64,000 nt of DNA from assembly GCA_016791115.1 (NCBI GenBank), contig JAEUNL010000046.1, forward strand, positions 122,506 through 186,505, given 5' to 3'. The notes beneath the pieces are model-generated. The model did not search any database and was not told the origin of the DNA. It saw nothing but the letters and a program-made list of their open reading frames with translations. Made by a program: the position numbers and the translations under genes. The DNA is from Rhodocyclaceae bacterium (GTDB lineage: Bacteria > Pseudomonadota > Gammaproteobacteria > Burkholderiales > Rhodocyclaceae). Positions 25,718 to 34,894 of this stretch are shown here, one piece after another (within the stretch, counting starts at the first letter, position 1; every line of letters starts with the position of its first letter).

Positions 25718-28296
25718 GGCGGATTGCTGCAGTTTTCGTTCGAGTCGCGCATCCAGTCTCGCCCCGACTGGCCGTTGCCCGGCGCGCCCGCAGAACCGCA
25801 ATCCGCCTGTTGCCACTGGCCGCTGGGGGCAAAACGGCGCACCTTGAGCACCGCATTCATGTAGTAGGGGCCAACGTTGTAGGCCGCCGTCGTGTTGTTG
25901 CGAACCTGGGTCCCCGGTGCGAGTCCCGCTTCGGGGCCGACATCGTTTAGATTGGCCAGGAAGGCCTTGTTCTTCCAGCCATGCGGCACCGCGACATGAC
26001 ACCAGTTGCAGCGCATGCGGCCGATCTTGTCCGCATGGTACGAATGCAGATCGCCGCGGTCGGCGTTGTAGAAACCGGTCCGCGTCTCCGCGCGTGTCGC
26101 ATAGATCGAATAGTTGTGGCATTTGAAGCACAGGCCGGTGGCCTGCTGGCCGGTACCCGTGCTGGTGTTCCACTGCCCCTTCAGGACGAAGTTGTTCGCC
26201 GATCCGTGCGGTCCCCAGGGGTTTCCATTCTCCCCCCCATCGGGAATGACCGACGTTGCCGACGTTACATTGGATCCGTGGCAATCGGTACAGTACATGG
26301 TCTGCGATCCAACGCCATTGCGCCAGGGCAGGTTCCAGTTATTGCTGATGTTGTTGCCGTTTCCGCGGATCGTTCCGGTCCGCCCGGTTTGATCCATGAC
26401 CGGATGCCAGGAACGATGGTTGTTCAACTGGAACGCCGTCGCGGCACCCGAATCGGTCGTCGTCAGCTCTCCGCGATGGCCGACGGGTGCCTGAAATTCC
26501 TTGGCCTGATTCGTGTATTGCGGCAGATTGTTGGTGCCGTCCGGCGTGCCGCCCGGGTAGCCGGGCTCGGGCCGGCTGCCGATTGGATATACGTTATTGT
26601 CGCTGTAGCCATAATCCGAATGGCATTTCAAGCAGATCTGGTACTCGCGGGTCATGTACGGCGCGCTCGCCGAGACATCTATGCCGCTTCCGGGATCGCC
26701 CCGCTTGACGATGTAACTCGTCGGCAGGTTGTGGAACGAAGCTGACCCGTAGACCGGCTCAACGCCCCACGACCCGCGCAGCACGCCGGATGCGATGTTG
26801 CTATGCGTGTAGCCGGCGACATCGTCGTGGCGGTGCGTCCCGGCTGGATCGGGATTGCCGCTGATCGAACCGACGGGGTTGCCGCGGAAGTCGCGGAACT
26901 TCACGACACGGTGGGGATTGTGGCAATCGGTGCATTCGGCATGGCGGTTGTTGAGGTTGCCCGCCCCCAATTTTTCGCGCGGCTCGATCATGTCCTTTCC
27001 ACATCGATTGGCGGCACCGCTGCAGTCGATGAAGCCCCCGTCGGAGAATCCCCCGGCAATATCGTGCATCTCCTGTCCAGCCGGCTGATCCACCGACCTG
27101 ATCGGCATGCGGCGCGGCAACTGGAAGTCGCTTCGAATGTTCGGCACCGTCGTGTTCGGCGTAATGACGGCCGACGCCGAATCCGTATGACACTGATAGC
27201 AAGTCTCCTCAAGTGCCGCACCGCCGCCCGCCTTCGGCGTAGCGACGCTGTCGGTGCCTTCGCGCAGCAGCCGGCGCGCGCCCTGTACCGTATGCGTGTC
27301 GTGGCAATTGAGGCAGCCCGCCTTCCAGACCGGCAACCCGGTGGGAAACTCGCGCATCCCGGCCGGTGTCGCGGGCTGATTCAGCGCCCCTTTGTAGGTC
27401 TGATTGGCGACGCGATCATTGGCGTGCGCCGAATAGGCCCAGCTTCCCGTACCCTGGTTCTTGTCGTGGCAGGACAGACAAACGATGTCGTTGTTCGGAT
27501 CGAAATTGTTTGTCGGGGGAACCTCCTGAAACCGGTTCAGGCGCAGGAATTTCTGCGGGCCCTTGGTCAGGTCGGTTTCACGCGAGTGCGGGTCATGGCA
27601 GGTGGCACACTGCACCTGTCCCTCGCGCAACACACCGCCGGTCGGCTCCAGCGGCACTTTCGGCTTGTACCCGGGCGCGCGTACGCCAATGGTGCTGCCA
27701 TCCGACGGCCACCGCTGGTTGCCGTCGACCGGGCGCAGCTCCCCGTCGCGGCCTGCGAGCGCCGTGTTGAACGTGACCGAAATGGGATGATCATTCGAAA
27801 GATCGACGCCAAGCTTGCGCGTGAAACCGGTCGTGTCACCCGCCCCGGAGGGCATGACACCGCCCGGACCCGTACCCTGCATCGCGATCGACGCATTCGC
27901 CTGGCCGTTCAGCACATTCACGTTGCCGATTGCGAGCGTACCGTCGTGACAGGACAGGCACAGCTTCGAACTGCCGCCGGGTTGGTCGAGACTTGCTTGC
28001 ACGGAAAGGGCATCGAGCGAAGACGAGCGATATAACTCGGTACTGGAGTAGGTGTGCCCCGAGAGGCGTCGGTTCCACAATGGCAAGGGCGGCGCCGCAG
28101 GGTCGGCCTCCTGGGTACCAGCATGCGGCGTATGGCAAAAAACGCACACCTGCGTTTCCGTCGTTGCCTTGACGGTGCCCGGTCCGGATGCCGACAGGTT
28201 GTGCCGGGTGTTGCGCACGTCCGATATCTTCTCGCCCGAGACCGGCCACGCGGCGAGGAAACAGACGAGCAGCGTGATGAAGCGCTCAACCCTCAC
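25714..28296 (-). CDS. Large secreted multiheme cytochrome c with 11 CXXCH sites
   Basis: I count eleven CXXCH motifs: CVFCH, CLSCH, CATCH, CLSCH, CLNCH, CYQCH, CTDCH, CLKCH, CTDCH, CFKCH and CNWCH, in about 860 residues. The GTG at 28296 is chosen for its GGAGG nine bases upstream and because it begins the signal peptide (RFITLLVCFLAAWPVSG); a GTG at 28311 is possible. The first third repeats the module of the smaller cytochromes (RHNL, CVFCHTPH, PLWN, CLSCHDG, DLSNDHPIS, CATCHDPHS). Long Gly/Asn/Ser-rich loops near the C-terminus suggest an extracellular or surface protein. It is followed by its own ResB/CcsA genes and preceded by NHL genes. Confidence 0.9.
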   Translation of the reverse strand: MRVERFITLLVCFLAAWPVSGEKISDVRNTRHNLSASGPGTVKATTETQVCVFCHTPHAGTQEADPAAPPLPLWNRRLSGHTYSSTELYRSSSLDALSVQASLDQPGGSSKLCLSCHDGTLAIGNVNVLNGQANASIAMQGTGPGGVMPSGAGDTTGFTRKLGVDLSNDHPISVTFNTALAGRDGELRPVDGNQRWPSDGSTIGVRAPGYKPKVPLEPTGGVLREGQVQCATCHDPHSRETDLTKGPQKFLRLNRFQEVPPTNNFDPNNDIVCLSCHDKNQGTGSWAYSAHANDRVANQTYKGALNQPATPAGMREFPTGLPVWKAGCLNCHDTHTVQGARRLLREGTDSVATPKAGGGAALEETCYQCHTDSASAVITPNTTVPNIRSDFQLPRRMPIRSVDQPAGQEMHDIAGGFSDGGFIDCSGAANRCGKDMIEPREKLGAGNLNNRHAECTDCHNPHRVVKFRDFRGNPVGSISGNPDPAGTHRHDDVAGYTHSNIASGVLRGSWGVEPVYGSASFHNLPTSYIVKRGDPGSGIDVSASAPYMTREYQICLKCHSDYGYSDNNVYPIGSRPEPGYPGGTPDGTNNLPQYTNQAKEFQAPVGHRGELTTTDSGAATAFQLNNHRSWHPVMDQTGRTGTIRGNGNNISNNWNLPWRNGVGSQTMYCTDCHGSNVTSATSVIPDGGENGNPWGPHGSANNFVLKGQWNTSTGTGQQATGLCFKCHNYSIYATRAETRTGFYNADRGDLHSYHADKIGRMRCNWCHVAVPHGWKNKAFLANLNDVGPEAGLAPGTQVRNNTTAAYNVGPYYMNAVLKVRRFAPSGQWQQADCGSAGAPGNGQSGRDWMRDSNENCSNPP

Positions 28297-29371
28297 TTTC
28301 CGCGCCTCCACCCAGAAACTGGAAAACCGTCACTCGTCCGTTGAACATGTCTGCAATGAATACGCGGTTCCGGCTGTCGATCCAGACGCCTGCCGGGAGA
28401 TAGAACTTTCCGGTTCCGAGCCCCAGCCCCCCGATGGGCATCAGGAATTCGCCCTTTCGATTGAACACGAGCAGATTGTCGTAGTAGGACTCGACCACGT
28501 AAACATTGCCTTCGCCATCGACGGCGACACCCTTCGGACGTACCAAGTTCCCGACATACAAACCGCGCTCGCCGATGACGCGCGTCTCGCCGCCGGTGAG
28601 TGGGATTACCTGAACGCGGCTGTTCATCGTGTCCGTCACGTACAACTCGTCTCCGCTCAGCGCCAGATGCGAAGGGAAATTGAACTCGCCCGGCGAATCG
28701 CCGCGCCGGCCGATCGTGTCGATCAGCTTGCCCGCGGCATCGAACACCTTCACCTCGTGTGCATACGCATCGGCAACGAACAGGCGCTGCCCCACAGAGT
28801 CCCATGCCACGCCGGTCGGTCGTTTGAGCACACCCTTTCCAATCGCAGGCAATGGATTCCCGTCTTTGTCGAGATGCGCTATCAACGCCAGTTGCGCGTC
28901 GGCAACCCAGACGCCGCCCTCGGGCGCAACGGCAATGCCGGACGGCGCAACGAAGCCGCGCCTCTCCTCGGCGCGCTCCCACACCAGGAGCCTCCCCGCC
29001 GGTTCATCGAACACGAATACCGCCTGTCTGCTGACATCGGTCACCAACACCCTGCCCGCCGCGTCGACCAGTCCGGACTGGGGCCGCTGCAGCACCACGG
29101 GCTGCGCCTCGCCCGAAACGACCCCCGCGATCCAACGCAGGAAATTGCCAATGCGTGATCCCCCGCCGTCGGGTCTGACGAAATTCGCCTCGCCTGTCAG
29201 TTGTCCCGCGAACATGTAGCGCGGCACCTCCGGCGGTTGAGGCCAGAGGAGGCGCTTTCCTTCCGGAGCGTCCTCGATGCCATAGCGCATCGCAGCCGCA
29301 ACGATGTCGTTCGCACAGCCGCTCGACAGGATGGCCGTGCCTAACACTACAAGTGCAGCAAGGCGCCTCAT
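28286..29371 (-). CDS. NHL-repeat beta-propeller lipoprotein
   Basis: The leader ends ILSSGCAND, a lipobox, so the 361-residue protein is probably a lipoprotein. About six NHL blades follow, for example GVWVADAQLALIAHLDKDG, LFVADAYAHEVKVFDAAG, GNVYVVESYYDNLLVFNRKG and RVFIADMFNGRVTVFQF. Stand-alone NHL lipoproteins recur beside multiheme cytochromes in metal-reducing bacteria; their role (scaffold, sensing or assembly) is not settled. Its start overlaps the neighbouring NHL gene by four bases and its end overlaps the 11-heme cytochrome. Confidence 0.85.
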   Translation of the reverse strand: MRRLAALVVLGTAILSSGCANDIVAAAMRYGIEDAPEGKRLLWPQPPEVPRYMFAGQLTGEANFVRPDGGGSRIGNFLRWIAGVVSGEAQPVVLQRPQSGLVDAAGRVLVTDVSRQAVFVFDEPAGRLLVWERAEERRGFVAPSGIAVAPEGGVWVADAQLALIAHLDKDGNPLPAIGKGVLKRPTGVAWDSVGQRLFVADAYAHEVKVFDAAGKLIDTIGRRGDSPGEFNFPSHLALSGDELYVTDTMNSRVQVIPLTGGETRVIGERGLYVGNLVRPKGVAVDGEGNVYVVESYYDNLLVFNRKGEFLMPIGGLGLGTGKFYLPAGVWIDSRNRVFIADMFNGRVTVFQFLGGGAESEG

Positions 29372-30387
29372 GGCCGCGGCGCTCCGCCGCCCGGCGGAGG
29401 AATCAGGCGGAATGCACCGATACGCCCTCCGCGTGTGTCTGCAACATACAGCGTGCTGTCGTGGATCGCGATCGAACCGGACTCGATCACGCCGAGGTCG
29501 CGGAACGCAATGGCACCAGCGAAAAGTCCGTCAAAGAAAATCCGTATGCTCTGCTGTGCGGAATCGAGCACCCAAACGCGCCCCCAACGATCTGCGGTCA
29601 CGGCAACCGGATTCACCAGTTCCGCTTCACCAAATGTTCTCAGGCCGCGACCGTCAGGAAGAATCTCGGAAACACAGCGGCATCCCGGATCGACCACAAA
29701 CACGCCTGCCGACCCCGCCGCCATGCCACGCATACCCGACTCGAGTCGCCCATCGACGTTTCCGCGCTGACTGACGATGTATGCAACCTTGCCAACGGGA
29801 TGAAAAGCCACGATCTGCTGCAGGGTAGCGTCTGCAACCCAAACCAACCCCCGGCTGTCCTCGATTGCGATATCGATCGGGCGCACCAGATCGTTAGGGG
29901 CAGCCAGCGTTGCAATGAGCCTGCCGTCGCGGGAATATCGATTGATGCTGGAAAGTCCCGCCTGAAGCAGATACACAGTCCCGTCTGGCGCCGCGACGAT
30001 CCGCGTTCCGGGCACCGCCCTCACCGAAGTGATTCGGAGCGCGGTCTGGGCCACCGCATCGAATCGATAGAGTGCCGCTGTGGCACCATCCACCACATAG
30101 ATATCCGGCCCTGACGCGGCAACCGCAACGGGATTCGCCAGCTTGAAGTAGCCGCGTGACACGGCTTGCCCAACCGCACCCGGCGCAGTCGTCCCCGCCT
30201 GCAGCGGCGCACCAACGATCGGCGGCAGGGCGACGAGCCATTTCGCCATCGCGCCGCTGGCCGGGTTCCCCTCGCCCGGTTCGCGACCGGATTCGGCCTC
30301 GGTTCCGCGCGGATCCAACTCCGCGCACGCGGCCAATGCAGCACACGCCACGACACCGTAGACGCGCAAAAGCACGCGAATCCGCAT
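29368..30387 (-). CDS. Second NHL-like beta-propeller lipoprotein, divergent
   Basis: From the ATG at 30387 the leader reads MRIRVLLRVYGVVACAALAA then C, a lipobox. The propeller blades are less regular than in the neighbour (PDIYVVDGATAALYRFDA, GLVWVADATLQQIVAFH, GRVWVLDSAQQSIRIFF, STLYVADTRGGRIGAF). A Cys-containing loop (DPGCRCVSEIL) is unusual. It begins 16 bases after the stop of a triheme cytochrome and is coupled to the next NHL gene. Likely outer-membrane or periplasmic. Confidence 0.8.
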   Translation of the reverse strand: MRIRVLLRVYGVVACAALAACAELDPRGTEAESGREPGEGNPASGAMAKWLVALPPIVGAPLQAGTTAPGAVGQAVSRGYFKLANPVAVAASGPDIYVVDGATAALYRFDAVAQTALRITSVRAVPGTRIVAAPDGTVYLLQAGLSSINRYSRDGRLIATLAAPNDLVRPIDIAIEDSRGLVWVADATLQQIVAFHPVGKVAYIVSQRGNVDGRLESGMRGMAAGSAGVFVVDPGCRCVSEILPDGRGLRTFGEAELVNPVAVTADRWGRVWVLDSAQQSIRIFFDGLFAGAIAFRDLGVIESGSIAIHDSTLYVADTRGGRIGAFRLIPPPGGGAPRP

Positions 30388-30403
30388 GCCGAACACGGCG
30401 GAA

Positions 30404-30808
30404 CTACCAGCGCCCCGGGCCACCGGTTTCGTGCCCTCCATAGATGCCGCTGGGAAGTCCGGGTTTTCCCGTGTGGCACAAGTCACAACGCTCCGGCCCC
30501 CAGGCGATTTGGTTGTTGTGGCATGCGCCACAGAACCTTCCGTCGATGATGTCCGACATCAATACATCGTTCGATCCCACACGCATCTTGAAACCAAGCT
30601 CCGAGTGGCACACCTTGCACCGAAAGCGGATGCGATGGAACCAGTGCGGAAACACCACCGGCCTCACGCCCTCCCTCTCGGCGCGCTTGTTCAACACCAC
30701 GTCGGCATACTCGGCAGCGGCGTGAGGCACGAAATCCAGACTGGCCGCAGCGAACAGCAGTGCTGCCGGCCCGAGTACTCCAAGCCGCGTCGCACGGCGG
30801 CGACTCAT
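30404..30808 (-). CDS. Small triheme c7-like cytochrome (copy B)
   Basis: The 134-residue protein has a signal peptide (to about HAAAE) and three heme sites, CKVCH, CGACH and CDLCH. The segment RPVVFPHWFHRIRFRCKVCH supplies additional His ligands ahead of the first heme, as in c3/c7 cytochromes where all hemes are bis-His. The ATG at 30808 overlaps the preceding cytochrome stop (ATGA). It is a close paralogue of the gene at 34430, with the same order of motifs. It should be a periplasmic electron carrier or the periplasmic entry of a conduit. Confidence 0.88.
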   Translation of the reverse strand: MSRRRATRLGVLGPAALLFAAASLDFVPHAAAEYADVVLNKRAEREGVRPVVFPHWFHRIRFRCKVCHSELGFKMRVGSNDVLMSDIIDGRFCGACHNNQIAWGPERCDLCHTGKPGLPSGIYGGHETGGPGRW

Positions 30809-31371
30809 CTTGTCGCCGGCGCTGCACCGCCGCCTGGCGACGCCGCAGGAACGCGCGACGGGCCAGAGCGCGCGACGCTGTGACATCGGCTGCACTCGGT
30901 CAGAGGAAAGCTCACCGCTCCATGGCATACGCCGCATTGTTCTCCCTGCAGTATCGCAAACATCGAAAACTTGTTCGCTCCGGCTTTCGCCTTGAACAGG
31001 TGATCGTGGCAATTCCCGCAATCCAGCCACAGCGTGTGCGCCCGGTGCGGGAACCGCACGATCGGCATCCCGCCATTGAGGTTCAGCAGAATGTCGTCCT
31101 CTCGAATCTGCGTCGGCGCCTTCGAAAAGAGTCTGTCGCGGGGATTGATCGCCCCCTTCTCCAGCGCTTCGACCCAGCGCACATGGTTTCCCGTGGTATC
31201 GGGAGGCAAAACCTTGAGCGCTTCCGCAGGCTGCTGCAGGTGTTTTACCCCCGGCGCCGTCGGATCATGCACGCCGTCACTCTCCAGCGGCAGCCAGTTG
31301 GCAGCGGAACACGCCATCGTTATCGTTGCCAATGCAAGAACCCGGCCTATCGATCGGCGCAAGCTGTCCAT
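30805..31371 (-). CDS. Triheme cytochrome c (copy B)
   Basis: The ATG at 31371 has GGAG seven bases upstream; a TTG at 31398 is rejected. The 188-residue protein has an N-terminal leader, then the conserved segment DGVHDPTAPG, then FPHRAHTLWLDCGNCH, CGVCH and CSRCH, giving three hemes. It matches the C-terminal half of the protein at 33359, which carries an extra class I domain. The N-terminal half before the hemes is without motifs I recognise. It is a second part of the mirrored gene set described in the findings. Confidence 0.85.
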   Translation of the reverse strand: MDSLRRSIGRVLALATITMACSAANWLPLESDGVHDPTAPGVKHLQQPAEALKVLPPDTTGNHVRWVEALEKGAINPRDRLFSKAPTQIREDDILLNLNGGMPIVRFPHRAHTLWLDCGNCHDHLFKAKAGANKFSMFAILQGEQCGVCHGAVSFPLTECSRCHSVARSGPSRVPAASPGGGAAPATR

Positions 31372-31400
31372 CCATCGGCTCCGCCCGGCAAGACGCAATC

Positions 31401-32327
31401 TCAGCCGGGTATGTAGATTCCGGCGTTGCGAATCGCCTTGACCAGTTCGGCAGTGGACTCCTCAAGCAACTTGATGCCACCGCCGAAATCACCACGCGCA
31501 GCGGAAGCCTCGGCATGTCCGCGCAACTGCCCCGCCTTTTCGAGAAAGCCCTTGACCATTCGATCCATTTCCGGCTGGTCGCGCTTTTCAGCAAGCAGTA
31601 TCTTGATCAGCATCTGATGCGTATCGTTGCGGTCGAGCTCATAGCGGTATTCCTCGTCCTTGCTTGTGAAATTCAGCGAGCGAACGAGCGTATCGCCGCC
31701 GCGCATCGACGCAATCGACGCCTTTGCAATCAGATAAGCGCGATCGATTGTCTGACGCGCCTCGGATGGCTTGCCGGCGGCGTTGAGCTGCGTGGCTTCC
31801 GCGATCAGGGTTTCGACCGTGTTCGCGGCCTCCGCAGCACCCTTGACGTTTGACTTCTCGGCCGCGACCCGTTTCTGGGCAGCAAGCAGCGCCTTGACGC
31901 TGTCCATGCGCGCATTGAAGTCATTCTGTGTCTTCTCCGCCGCCACCTTCTCGGGCGCGGCAAGACGAACCGCCTCGAACATGGTGACACTGGATTCGGT
32001 GAGCAGACGCGATGCACGCATCAGATCGTTGGCACGAAAGGCCTCTTGCGCCTGCCGATACAGATCTCGCGCCTTGGCACGCCGCTCCAGTGCGCGGGGC
32101 TCTCCCACCGATTCTATTTGCTTGGCTCCCGAAGACCGGTCGACGAGGATGCCGACCGACTCCAATCGGCGCTCGAGCTGCACGCGATCGACCTCGACAT
32201 CCGCCACTCGCAGCATGCCCGTTCGTGATCCGGGGTCTGGCGGCGACTGCGCCAGACCCTGCCTGCCCAGAATTGCGCCACCGCCCAGGACGAGCAGCAC
32301 AAGGACGATGCGTACATGAATGATCAC
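31401..32327 (-). CDS. Helical periplasmic protein (copy B), unknown function
   Basis: The GTG at 32327 has GGGAGTGA upstream and begins a signal peptide (IVLVLLVLGGGAILG, cleaved after GLAQ). The rest is Ala/Glu/Lys-rich and strongly helical, with TPR-like pairs (ARDLYRQAQEAFRANDLMRA, LLTESSVTMFEAVRLA). The motif YRYELDRNDTHQML has a counterpart (AHELDRNKSFADL) in the next gene upstream, so the two are paralogues. I do not recognise the family. It lies between cytochrome genes and may be an assembly factor or spacer for them. Confidence 0.7.
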   Translation of the reverse strand: MIIHVRIVLVLLVLGGGAILGRQGLAQSPPDPGSRTGMLRVADVEVDRVQLERRLESVGILVDRSSGAKQIESVGEPRALERRAKARDLYRQAQEAFRANDLMRASRLLTESSVTMFEAVRLAAPEKVAAEKTQNDFNARMDSVKALLAAQKRVAAEKSNVKGAAEAANTVETLIAEATQLNAAGKPSEARQTIDRAYLIAKASIASMRGGDTLVRSLNFTSKDEEYRYELDRNDTHQMLIKILLAEKRDQPEMDRMVKGFLEKAGQLRGHAEASAARGDFGGGIKLLEESTAELVKAIRNAGIYIPG

Positions 32328-32444
32328 AACTCACTCCCACTGTTCAGGATACGCGCGAACCGGTCCGCCGAACGCCGGCTTCGGTAAGGCTCGAACCCGA
32401 TGTAACTGATGTTCCCATCAATTGAAACAGGCATGGGGTCTCGC

Positions 32445-33359
32445 CTATTCCTGTCGCGGATCCTGCTGCGGGACGACAAGGCCCGCAGCCTGCAGGGCGC
32501 GTTGCAGATAACCGCTGCCATTGCGGATCGTCTTCAGTGCTGACGCATAGTCCGCGGCCTGCGCCTGCGCTTGCGCCTGTTCGCGCATCGCGACATTCTG
32601 CGCAACGTAGCGCTCGACCAGTCGTCTGGCCTCTTCGCCGGGACGCAGCTCGTTCAGTGCTACCGGAACGAGATCGGCGAAACTCTTGTTCCGGTCGAGT
32701 TCATGCGCAAACTCCTGCGCCGGCGTTTCGAACTTCACGGCGTAGTCGAGCGTCGCCGAGCCGATGAGCCGGTTGATTCCAGCCATCAGCATCTGCTCCG
32801 CCCGCTCCAGGACACGAATAGCGTCATGGAGTTGCTCGGTGTTTGCGAACGCCTTGCCCTCTGCGATCGCGGCTTCGATCTGCGCCAGTTCGCGCTGCGC
32901 GGCACCGTCTTTCGCCCCTTTTGCATGTCGGGCGTAGGATGCCTTGAGGGTGTCGGTGCTTTCCAAGAGACGCCCATAGCGAACCTTGAGTTCGACTTTC
33001 TGCGACTCGTCGTCCGGCACGAGTTGCCGCGCCTTTCCGACGGTCCAAAGCGCATCGTTGTAGGCCTCGTTCGCCCTCGCCAGATCGCCTGTCTTGAATG
33101 CGGCGGCGGCCGCGCCGTATTGCTCTTGCGCACGCGAGAAGAGGGCCTTCGCGTCCGGGTTGCCGGACAATGCGATGCGCTGTGCAACCGGGGAATCAGT
33201 CAGCAACCGGCGTACCATCGCCTCCTTGCTGCGAACAAGCTCCGGCGTCACCTGTTGCGCAACCGGCGCGGGCTTCCCGTCCTGACCGAGGGCGGCAGTG
33301 GAGCCGATCTCGAGCAGGGCGCACAGCACGGGCATGGCCACGCGCGACGGACTGGTCAC
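32445..33359 (-). CDS. Helical periplasmic protein (copy A), unknown function
   Basis: I start at the GTG whose G is the last base of the cytochrome stop (TAGTG), giving 304 residues; an ATG at 33335 is the alternative. The leader VLCALLEIGSTAALG is weakly hydrophobic. The rest is helical with repeated segments (ALFSRAQEQYGAAAAAFKTG, ARANEAYNDALWTVGKARQL) and a C-terminal pattern ALKTIRNGSGYLQRALQAAG that matches the end of copy B. No metal or heme site is visible. A 117-base gap separates it from copy B. Function unknown; probably a periplasmic partner of the cytochromes. Confidence 0.7.
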   Translation of the reverse strand: MTSPSRVAMPVLCALLEIGSTAALGQDGKPAPVAQQVTPELVRSKEAMVRRLLTDSPVAQRIALSGNPDAKALFSRAQEQYGAAAAAFKTGDLARANEAYNDALWTVGKARQLVPDDESQKVELKVRYGRLLESTDTLKASYARHAKGAKDGAAQRELAQIEAAIAEGKAFANTEQLHDAIRVLERAEQMLMAGINRLIGSATLDYAVKFETPAQEFAHELDRNKSFADLVPVALNELRPGEEARRLVERYVAQNVAMREQAQAQAQAADYASALKTIRNGSGYLQRALQAAGLVVPQQDPRQE

Positions 33360-34417
33360 TACTTGGTCTCCGCGGTCTTCTGCGCCGCGGCGACAGGAAG
33401 ATCCTTCTTCTTCGAATGACAATTGCGGCACTCCGACACCGGGAAGGCCACCTTGCCATGGCACACGCCGCATTTCTGGCCGAGCAGAATGGCCGCCATG
33501 CTGATCTGGTTTGCGCCCTTCTGCGGCACGAAGATCGCCGGGTGGCAATTCGAACAATCGAGCCATTCCGTGTGCTGCTTGTGCGGATACACGACGTCCG
33601 GCATGGATCCCTTGACCTCGCGAATGATGTTCAGGTCCATGACCACCGGTTCGGCCTTGGGATCCAGCCTGTCCCAGCGTGGATTGATTTTCTTCCCGCC
33701 GATCGCCTGAACCCAGTCGATTCGATTGCCGGCGTTGCTCTTTGGTAGATTGCCGTATGCGGCCAGCGGAGGCTGCAGGGCAGCCGTGCCATCGTTGGTC
33801 GGATCGTGAATGCCGTCCTCGGTCGGCGGAAGGTTACGCTTTCCGGCGGGCTTCAACAGGCGGTTGAAGGCATTGACATCTGCATTGCCACCAATCGCGG
33901 GCGAGGGCGCCGCCGCCGCAACCGCACCCGCTGCGGCGGCCCCAGCAGCGGCCTGGGATGGGGCCGCTGCCGGAGCCGGAGCCGCCGTGGCGGCTGCAGC
34001 GGCCTGTGCTGCCGGAGGAGACTTGGCGGCCGCTTCGACCGATTTATCACTCTTCGCGGACTTGTCCTCCGGCTTTTTCTCGTCCTTCTTCGCATCGGCC
34101 TTGGTCTGTACCGATGCGACCATGTAATCGACGGCGGACTTGATTTCGGCATCCGGCGTGTCGAGCGCGCCCCCCTTCTTCGGCATGGCAGGCGGCTTGC
34201 CGTTCAATGCGCTGCCATACAGAGCGGCAACACCGCCTTTGATACGCGGGGCCCAGCCCGCGGCATCGCCATACTTTGGCGCCCCTGCCAGACCAGACGC
34301 GTGGCAAACGGCGCAAGTCTTCTCGTATACGGCCTTTCCCTTCGCCAAATCGGCATGAGCCATGCCGTGACCGAAGACAAGGAGTGAAACCAGTGCAAAA
34401 CAGATCGGGGTTCTCAT
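33359..34417 (-). CDS. Tetraheme cytochrome: class I monoheme domain fused to triheme domain (copy A)
   Basis: The 352-residue protein has a signal peptide (to MAHA), a class I cytochrome domain with CAVCH and a likely Met ligand in PPAMPKKG, then a low-complexity linker of about 85 residues rich in Lys, Ala and Pro, and a C-terminal domain with CSNCH, CGVCH and CRNCH. The C-terminal half (DGIHDPTNDG, YPHKQHTEWLDCSNCH) is a paralogue of the protein at 30805. The fusion could link a soluble-type donor to a bis-His chain through a flexible tether. It starts 12 bases after the c7-like gene stop. Confidence 0.87.
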   Translation of the reverse strand: MRTPICFALVSLLVFGHGMAHADLAKGKAVYEKTCAVCHASGLAGAPKYGDAAGWAPRIKGGVAALYGSALNGKPPAMPKKGGALDTPDAEIKSAVDYMVASVQTKADAKKDEKKPEDKSAKSDKSVEAAAKSPPAAQAAAAATAAPAPAAAPSQAAAGAAAAGAVAAAAPSPAIGGNADVNAFNRLLKPAGKRNLPPTEDGIHDPTNDGTAALQPPLAAYGNLPKSNAGNRIDWVQAIGGKKINPRWDRLDPKAEPVVMDLNIIREVKGSMPDVVYPHKQHTEWLDCSNCHPAIFVPQKGANQISMAAILLGQKCGVCHGKVAFPVSECRNCHSKKKDLPVAAAQKTAETK

Positions 34418-34429
34418 TGTTCTTCTCCC

Positions 34430-34855
34430 TCACTTCCTTGCCGGCTCGGTCGGCGCGGCAAGCTTCTGGATCGTGCTCTCGTGGACCTGTGTCGGCGTAC
34501 CGGGTTTTGCCGAATGGCACAGGTTGCAGTTCTCGACCGACCACGCGACATCGCCGTTATGGCAGGCCCCGCAGAACTGCCCGTCGATAATCTTCAGCAT
34601 GTTGATCTGGTTGCCTCCGGCCTTGAACTGGAAACCAAGGTCGGCATGGCAAACCTTGCAGCGAAACCGCATGCGGTGAAACCAGTGGGGAAAAACGACC
34701 GGGCGCATGCCGGCCGCATCGGAATAGTTGTTGATGACCACGTCTCCATACTCGGCGTAGGCCGGTTGCGAGAGCCAGAATGCGATGGACGCGAGCATGA
34801 CAATCGCCGCTGCCAGGCTACGACGCAGGCCGCGGAATCTATGGCGGGAATACAT
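34430..34855 (-). CDS. Small triheme c7-like cytochrome (copy A)
   Basis: The 141-residue protein has a signal peptide (MLASIAFWLSQPAYA) and three heme sites, CKVCH, CGACH and CNLCH. Its core, RPVVFPHWFHRMRFRCKVCH and KIIDGQFCGACHNGD, is nearly the same as in the copy at 30404. Such small bis-His cytochromes carry electrons across the periplasm. It follows the outer-membrane barrel gene by 39 bases, as expected for a conduit made of a barrel and cytochromes. Confidence 0.88.
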   Translation of the reverse strand: MYSRHRFRGLRRSLAAAIVMLASIAFWLSQPAYAEYGDVVINNYSDAAGMRPVVFPHWFHRMRFRCKVCHADLGFQFKAGGNQINMLKIIDGQFCGACHNGDVAWSVENCNLCHSAKPGTPTQVHESTIQKLAAPTEPARK

Positions 34856-34894
34856 GGAACACCTCGATAACAGGAAGTCGGCGGGGGCCGCGGC

